DNA of 64,000 nt, taken from Filosporella fistucella. Lineage: Eukaryota; Ascomycota; Leotiomycetes; Helotiales. Of the stretch, positions 57,563 to 64,000 are shown piece after piece. Under the pieces are notes generated by a model. That model searched no databases. It worked only from the letters and a program-made list of their open reading frames with translations, and was not told where the DNA came from. Position numbers and translations under genes: made by a program. Every line of letters begins with the position of its first letter. Position 1 is the stretch's first letter. The stretch is from NCBI GenBank assembly GCA_030077755.1, contig JAQJZZ010000010.1, positions 6,138,001-6,202,000 on the forward strand, in the 5' to 3' direction.

Positions 57563-59338
57563 ATGGCACCAGCAAACCTGATCGTGGTTGGAGGAGGTAT
57601 GTCTGATCTTCATCAGTTAATAACTCATGTGCTCATACTACAGGACCATTTGGTCTCATTTCTGCCCATACCTGGCTAGAATTGAACCCAAACGACGATG
57701 TCATTCTTCTAGAATCGGCTGAAGATCTCGGGTCAGCAATCACATTCTCATCTCTGGAATCATTTTTGACAATTCTATAGTGGTGTATGGTCTAAATCAC
57801 GGATGCACCCAGCAATAAAAACCCAAGCTCCTTTAGGAATGTTCGAGTTCCCGTGCTATCCAATGGATAAACTACCCAAGGACCAGACCTTTCACGGCTA
57901 CTTCCCTGGAACGCACGTAACGGCTTATTTGGAAGCCTTCTCTACACACAAAAAGTTCGCGGGAAAGACACTTAAAGATCGAATCCTTCTCAACAGTCAC
58001 GTCAACCGCATCTCTAAAATCAACAAACTCTGGACCCTCTTAACTGAGAGTGGAAACAAGTATACATCCGAGAAACTCATCATAGCAACTGGCCTCACCT
58101 CAACTCCAAATCTACCTCCTTTCCCCAAATCCGATTTCACACCCCCAATCATCCATACTCGCGACCTGAATGCCAACATTCCTACACTCAACTCTCCATC
58201 AGTCAAAAATGTAGTCGTGATTGGCGGCTCCAAATCTGCCTTCGACACCGTACAAATCCTCCACTCCCTCAACAAATCAGTAACGTGGCTCATCCGCACC
58301 TCAGGCCAAGGACCTGCATTCCTCGCAGCGCCCACCGCTCCTTGGCCGTTGCAAGCTAGCCACGACATCATTTCCATGCGCCTAGTTTCCAAAATGTCGC
58401 CTTGTATATACGAGCCCATCGACGCTTGGGCTAAGATCTGTCATGGTAATAAAATTGGGATTAGAGCTGTGGATGCGATTTGGTGGGTTGTGGATTGGGC
58501 TTGGAAACGCTTTGCAAGATTTGATAGAGATAAGAACATGATGGGATTGAGACCTGGAAGACCTCTCTTTCTTAGCGCTGATGGATTGGCCGTCGCTAAC
58601 TCGGAGGGAATCTGGGATAATGTGGCTGCAGCAACAATCCTGAGAGACGAGATAGAGTCCGCTGAGGGAAATGCCCTGACTTTAAAAAGCGGTAGAAAAG
58701 TCAGCTGCGATGCAGTCATAGCAGCTACAGGATGGACAAACACGTATGCAATGTTCGACGACGAGTTAGCCTCTGAGCTTGGCTTACCGATGCCACTCTC
58801 AAAGAGCCAAGAAGACGCAAAATCAGCAGCAGAATGGGAAACCCTTCTCCTGACAGCTGATAAAAAAGTCACCGAAACATTCCCCAGACTAGCTACTCCA
58901 CCGTCCTATCCACCTACAAAGCCAAAATCAACACCAACCAAACTCTACCGCTCCATCATTCCCATCACAGGCGACAGCAGCAACGGCGACTCAAACTTCA
59001 TCGCCTTTGTCGGCGCAATCGGCTCAGCGCAGAGCCTCAACGTCGCCGAAATCCAAGCCCTCTGGACAGCAGCTTATTTCACCCACAAACTCACCCTCCC
59101 AGATTCACAAAAAATGCGCGAGGATATCGCATTATCCATAGCGTGGAGGAGGAGGAGATACCTGGAAGATGGGTATAATGCTATTTTTGAGCATTTGCAG
59201 TATATGTCTATGCTGTTGCGAGATTTGGGGTTAGAAGAGCAGAGAAAGGGAGGGGGGTGGAGGGAGTTGCTGGAGCCGTATGGAAGTGCTGATTTTAGAG
59301 GGATTTTGGAGGAGTGGAGGGGCGTGAACGGGCTTTGA
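57563..59338 (+). CDS. Flavin-dependent monooxygenase (FMO-like), 559 aa
   Basis: FAD- and NADPH-dependent oxygenase acting on a small nucleophilic substrate. Three exons in phase: 57563-57596, 57644-57731, 57781-59338. The FAD-binding Rossmann motif is VVGGGPFGLIS, spanning intron 1. After intron 2 comes LGGVWSKSRMHP, typical of FMO/BVMO-like proteins. The second dinucleotide site, VVVIGGSKSAFDTV, keeps the GxxxxA form. IAATGWTNTYAMF matches the C-terminal ATG-x-T motif of the family. It is a lone gene at the edge of the repeat-rich right end, 100 bp before the AT-rich DNA begins. Substrate unknown; such enzymes often serve in secondary metabolism or detoxification. Confidence 0.9.
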
Positions 59339-59419
59339 TAGCTGGATTTAGGAGGAGTTTGGAGGGTTAGGGGGACGGTTAAGCAATGGATGGGTTTTGA
59401 TGTCAAGGTCACGTTACGT

Positions 59420-61744
59420 GATTGTGTAGTTGGTATAAAATGGATGGTCCTTATAAACCTGAGGGTGCGTATAAACTAAGTAAGGTGGAAGCACTAAAGG
59501 GTTTAAATAAACCACTTGGTTTATATAAACTAAGGACTACCATAGCATGGGTTGATAAGATATTATATAAAGTAATTAAGGGGCTCCCTAATATTATATA
59601 CTTGAGGTTCAAAGTAATAGCAAATTCTAAGTCAAAATTATAAATAAATTAATTTTTTTAAGAGCAAGTATTTAAAGGAATAACTTATATTATTAATATT
59701 CTTTAAATAGCTAAAATGTGAGACGTATAAATGGGAGGCAATTCAATGAGTAAAATAAGTTATATTCTAGTATAAGACTAAACTCTGGCCTTTTGGAATA
59801 CTAGAGTTGGACTATTTAAGGGGTGCCTAAAGGGTTCCTATAAACTGCCAAATATAACCGAATAGTCGAGGTTATATGAAATTATAATTCCAATTATATA
59901 CCTAACAAGATTCCCCCCTTTTAATAATGCTATCCTAGCATTAGTTCCTAGGCCTTATTAATTCTTATAACGGTGACTAAAAGCCACTATATTACCTATG
60001 TCTCCTTATAGGAGTTCGGTCTAATTAAATACGGTATAAGAGTGCTATTATAAAATCATATTTTAGCTTATTAAGGTATAACTAATCTTATAAGTTATGA
60101 TTCCTGCATGGGGAGATAGCTCTAGTAAGGCCTTAATTGACTCTTGCGCTCCCCGGGTATCGTGCTATTCCGTAACTTTTATTTGCTTTAGCCGCGTGGC
60201 TTGGCATATAGGAATAGCTTTATATTTGGTCCGAGTTTGCATTAAAGAGTAAATAAACTCGCCTGGTTCCTATAATCTTACTTTCCCATACCTGTGAACT
60301 TAAGGTTTTAATTAGCTAAAGGGCCCGAATTTGCGCGTAAGGCTAAATAATCTAGAAAACTAAATTATTATATAATAGTAAACGCGTTTAATTGGCTATA
60401 TAAAACTTTAGAATAGTTAAAGCTATTTATTACCCTAAAATAGCTTAGGGCAGGAATTATTTAGGTGGTAATCTAGAAGTTGGGATTAGGCTAAGCTTAT
60501 TTATATAAATAGTGGCTCCCTTTTAACTTTTAACTTCTTTTCTTTAAGCTTATAATAACCTTTATATAATAGCGTGTGCTTCTTTCTTCTTTTATTCCTT
60601 AATCTTTAATCTTTTTTATCTTCTTAATCTTTACTCTTTTTTAGCTTTATTATAGGTCTTCCTATATTAGGTTATAGCGGCCGTAATGTTATTATTAATA
60701 AGCCTCACAAGCGTAAGCGCGGTAATAAGGTTAATACTTGGCCTATTATCTTTTATTATCAAAGATGCTTAAAGCATATTTTAATTAATTTTTCTTGCAC
60801 TTATATTACTCGAGTAAGAAAGTTTGCATATATTCGTTATACTAGAATGAGTAGTATTTATAAGAAGGTGAGTCTCCTTTTAGGCTATTATAATAATATT
60901 AATAAGTTTAGATTCCCGTTAATTTATATCAAATCTATCGCAAAATTGAGGATTATGCTAAAGAATTTAACGAGTTTATAGCTTTAAATGAGGGCAAGGA
61001 GCTCATTGGTATTAATAAGGGTTTTCTTGCGATTTGGTTAGCTAGCTAAGGAATAAAGGATAGCTCTAATATTTTAAAGAGGGGTAATATAAATGCTAAG
61101 GACATTTTCACTTTTAAAGGATTTCCCGTTATAAGTTTTCCTCCCCCTACTTACTAGTGCCTACTAATATTTTATAATTATACTTGCATTTATATTAGAA
61201 GCATATGGAATTTTATATTAAGCTCTAATGACTAACCTCTACTCGTGAGGTTCCTAGTACTAATAGTCTTAACGCTAAAAAGATCGCTATTCTTTAAGAG
61301 TTAATTTAAGAGGTTAAGCGCTTCCGTTTGGCTTATAAATATCAGGTATAACCCTTCCCTTGGCCTGAGATGCTCTTACTAATTGCCTTATAATATAATA
61401 TTCATAATAAGCTTTCCCTTCCTAATATTAATAAAGATATTCCTAAAGGCATCCTCGCGATATTTTCTTAAATTTAAGTAGTTTCTAGGTAGCGTTTAAG
61501 TGGCTTTATCTTTGCTTTAAGATACCCTAGGCTATTCTTATTTTTGCCCTTAATAAAATGAAATGCTTTCTTACCTAAGTGTTAAATATATTTACGATAT
61601 TCCTAAAATGTGCCTTTATTCCTGCTTCATTTCACCTATATTAGCTATTATTCCTAGTTTATTTCCTGCTTTTTTAGGGTCTTCCCCTCCTTTTCTTCTT
61701 TTTACCTAGTGGCTAGGAGGTTCCTTCCTAATTTGCTTTAGGTG
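59420..61744. repeat. AT-rich, ORF-poor repeat DNA (RIP-like)
   Basis: Base composition drops sharply after about 59440; TA and AT dinucleotides dominate and no ORF above ~70 codons exists. Short phrases recur (CTATAAACTGCC/CTATAAACC, TTTATATAA). Around 60700-61000 the plus strand reads basic protein-like text (HKRKRGNK) but with stops, so an old element is possible. This stretch should include the 3' LTR of the chromovirus to its right: a polypurine-tract-like sequence lies on the minus strand at 61681-61703. I could not fix LTR ends. Confidence 0.6.
61681..61703 (-). other. Candidate polypurine tract of the retroelement
   Basis: Minus-strand purine run (AAAAAGAAGAAAAGGAGGGG and flanks) about 40 nt downstream of the chromodomain reading, the expected position for plus-strand priming next to a 3' LTR. 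Confidence 0.45.
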
Positions 61745-64000
61745 GCTCAACTTTATTATTCTATTCTTTTATAGGTAGCCTATGGTTTTTAAGGTACGCA
61801 TTTAATATTTCCTTTACGTTCCTCAAATTTGGGTATGCTAGGAGCTAGGTATTATGGTCCTCTGGCCATCCCTTCCATTTTATGAGATATCTTATGTTTT
61901 TCATTTTACTATCTTATATATGGTCTAAAATGGATTTTACTTCCTATTCCTGCTCATTTTCTTCGTCTTTAAGCTCTAATAGCTTACCCTCTTAATACCG
62001 CTTAAGCTCTTCTCTTTCCCTTTTATAATATGGCTTTAGAAGTGATACGTGGAATATATTATATAATTTAATATAAATGCTTAAAAGCTTTAAATAATAT
62101 GCAAATTCTCTTATTAGTTTAATTACCTGGAAAGGACCTATATATTTAGGCTAAAGTTTGCTATACTTTATTCTTAGATTCTTAGTGGAGAGCATTACCC
62201 ACTAATAGAGGGAATAGTATTTATTTAGCCGTGATTTATTAAAATACTTTTTACGGCTTTCCTAAGCATGCTTTTAAAGACCTTTTAGGGCCTCTCGCTC
62301 TTTCTTTATCAAATTTGCTCTTTCTCGCGTAGCTAATACCTCCCCCTTAATACCCCTAACCTTAGGGTTTTATAGCAGCTTAGGATTATATCCGTAATAT
62401 ACCCTAAAAGGAGTAGAACTAAGAACCGAGTGGATAGAGTTATTATAGGTAAATTCGGCAAAGCTAAGTCGGTGTACCTAATTTGATTTTCTTATATTAT
62501 AATAATATTTTAGGTAATGTTTAAGCACCTGGTTTTATCTTTTTATTTGCCCATCTATTTATGGATAAAATATAGTGGATAGCTTTTACTTATAATATAA
62601 GTAAAAGCATAATGCAGACCAGAAATTTGAAGTGAACACGCTGCCACGGTTTGAAATAATGCCTCTAAGGCACCCAAAAACCGAGAATACTCTTTCTTAA
62701 AGAAGTTTTGCCATTTTAGGAGCTATGATCTCCTTATTACATGGGATATATTTTGCTATCTTATAATATCTATAGACTATTATAAGGATGCTATTAAGGA
62801 TCTTCCCATTTAGGCCTTTTATAGGCGGAAGTCTTATAATAAAATCTATGATAATTTCTTGTTATGGTTATATTGGTTATAGGGGTGTCTAGAGCAACCC
62901 ATAAGGAGCATGTCTCTTTGCTTTGCTCCTCTGGCATATAATATACTCTCTAATATATTTTCTTATATTAGATTTTATTTATTCCTAATGGTAGTATTTA
63001 TGGAATAGCTCTAAAGTCTTCTTTATACCGTAGTGCCTTGCCAAAGGATTATTATAATAAAGTTTTATAACTTCTTGCCTTAACGCTTAATTATTTAATA
63101 TATAGATTCTATTTTTCCACCTAATAGCACCCTAATCGTTAATTATCCAGGTCCTAAAATCTTGAGGCAGGTTATTATATTCTCTCCTAGATTTATATGT
63201 AATGCATTTCTCATTATTGGTCTGAGCCAGCTTAATAAGCACCCTGAGAGGTGTCTAGAGAGGTGCTAATATAGTGGCTAAGCGAGTTATTACATTTATC
63301 CATAAACGTGAGAAAAGCAATTTGCAACCTGCTATTCCCTAGCGTAATATATTAAGGTATATATGACTGCCTTTACTAATAGGCTTAGATAAATCCATGG
63401 ATAGATTATTTAAGGGGCCTATTATAGCCATTCCCAAGGACGCCTCACTATCCTCCCCCTAAGGTTTCCAGGTGCCTTTACTCTATTCTATTTGCATAGA
63501 GTATAGCTTATTTTCTTTAATCATTTTAATAGCTCTATTCTTTAGCTATATCGGTCTTATAAACCTGATTACTGCCGCGAAGCCGCCGGCCAATTTATTC
63601 TAGAAAGTAGGCAACCATAATTATGGATTTAAGAAGGTCTTATTTATATTAGCCTCCTTCTCATAATTAGGACGCCTGCTAAGCGCGTCCGCCGGGTTTA
63701 AGGAACCTTTCCGGTATATAATCTCAAAATTATATATAAATAGGTATATTACCCATTTGGCTTATCTTCCTTTTAAGTACTTTGCGTTTATCTAATACTT
63801 AAGGTTATGGTAATTTATAATCACTTTAATTATATAAATGGTACCTTTAAGGTAATATCGCTACTCCTTAAAGCTTTTAATAATAGCTAGTATCTCTTTA
63901 TTATATGTGACGTAATTTAGCTTAGCTTAGTTTAGTTTTCTTAAAAAGAACGCTATTAGCTTCCAATATTCCTTTATATTACCGTCCCTTACCTATTATA
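61745..64000 (-). mobile_element. RIP-degraded Ty3/gypsy chromovirus, 3' half of pol, runs off the window
   Basis: Minus-strand reading, going down in coordinate: RNase H segment at about 63960-63690 (NKEILAIIKSFKE, NYHNLKY), integrase with SDRG-like ISNRGSVFTS and YNNSIHS pieces around 62700-62400, the integrase C-terminal GPF motif (PKYIGPFQVIKLIREF) at about 62155-62110, NIFHVSLLKPYY near 62040, then a chromodomain (IRYLIKWKGWPEDHNT, about 61905-61853) and a stop near 61745. The order RNase H - integrase - chromodomain defines the chromovirus group of fungal LTR retrotransposons. Many stops fall at Trp and Gln positions (TGG to TAG/TGA, CAG to TAG), as repeat-induced point mutation produces. 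Reverse transcriptase, protease, gag and the 5' LTR lie beyond 64000. It cannot be mobile on its own. Confidence 0.88.

Noticed and set aside
59422..59643. 73-codon plus-strand ORF at the start of the AT-rich island
   Set aside because: Lys/Tyr/Leu-biased chance ORF in AT-rich sequence, no start context or homology recognised.

Overview
This window is nuclear DNA of a filamentous ascomycete (Pezizomycotina; gene content and style suggest Leotiomycetes such as Botrytis/Sclerotinia relatives, but this is inference). Evidence: genes on both strands broken by short GT-AG introns of about 40-110 bp, two Zn2Cys6 regulators, Clr5/ankyrin proteins, a dispersed 5S rRNA gene, and an AT-rich right end that looks like a RIP-mutated Ty3/gypsy chromovirus. 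I resolved exon structures by hand; nearly every multi-exon model given here keeps phase at every junction.

Layout. 0.1-4.35 kb: telomerase reverse transcriptase (10 exons), whose eighth intron contains a complete 5S rRNA gene. 7.0-9.2 kb: TBC-domain protein whose two catalytic-finger residues are replaced. 10.7-12.2 kb: secreted protein of unknown function. 12.4-15.7 kb: Clr5 + ankyrin protein. 16.6-17.4 kb: Cys-rich protein. 18.0-20.3 kb: Zn2Cys6 regulator. 22.3-25.6 kb: divergent indoleamine 2,3-dioxygenase and kynureninase, two steps of tryptophan/kynurenine catabolism.

25.6-37.0 kb: a compact set of six genes that together look like a sugar-acid catabolic cluster: a DHDPS-family aldolase, an enolase-superfamily acid-sugar dehydratase, a Zn2Cys6 regulator, an MFS sugar porter, an NAD(P)-dependent reductase and a metal-dependent amidohydrolase. 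The motif GCGGGGTA lies in the promoters serving all six genes, and an 11-mer TGCGGGGTAAT is identical in two of them. This is the best candidate for an undescribed functional unit here.

37.5-59.3 kb: an LPMO-like secreted protein, an ankyrin protein with a Trp-rich amphipathic C-terminal half, a zinc-knuckle protein whose internal repeats carry a frameshift, an ammonium transporter with a 7-nt microexon, a CorA Mg2+ transporter, a coiled-coil protein, a stop-interrupted coiled-coil remnant, a truncated GH7 cellulase pseudogene and a flavin monooxygenase. 59.4-64.0 kb: AT-rich, ORF-poor repeat DNA with chromodomain, integrase and RNase H remnants on the minus strand; the element runs past the window edge. 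No tRNA, CRISPR or prokaryotic feature was seen.
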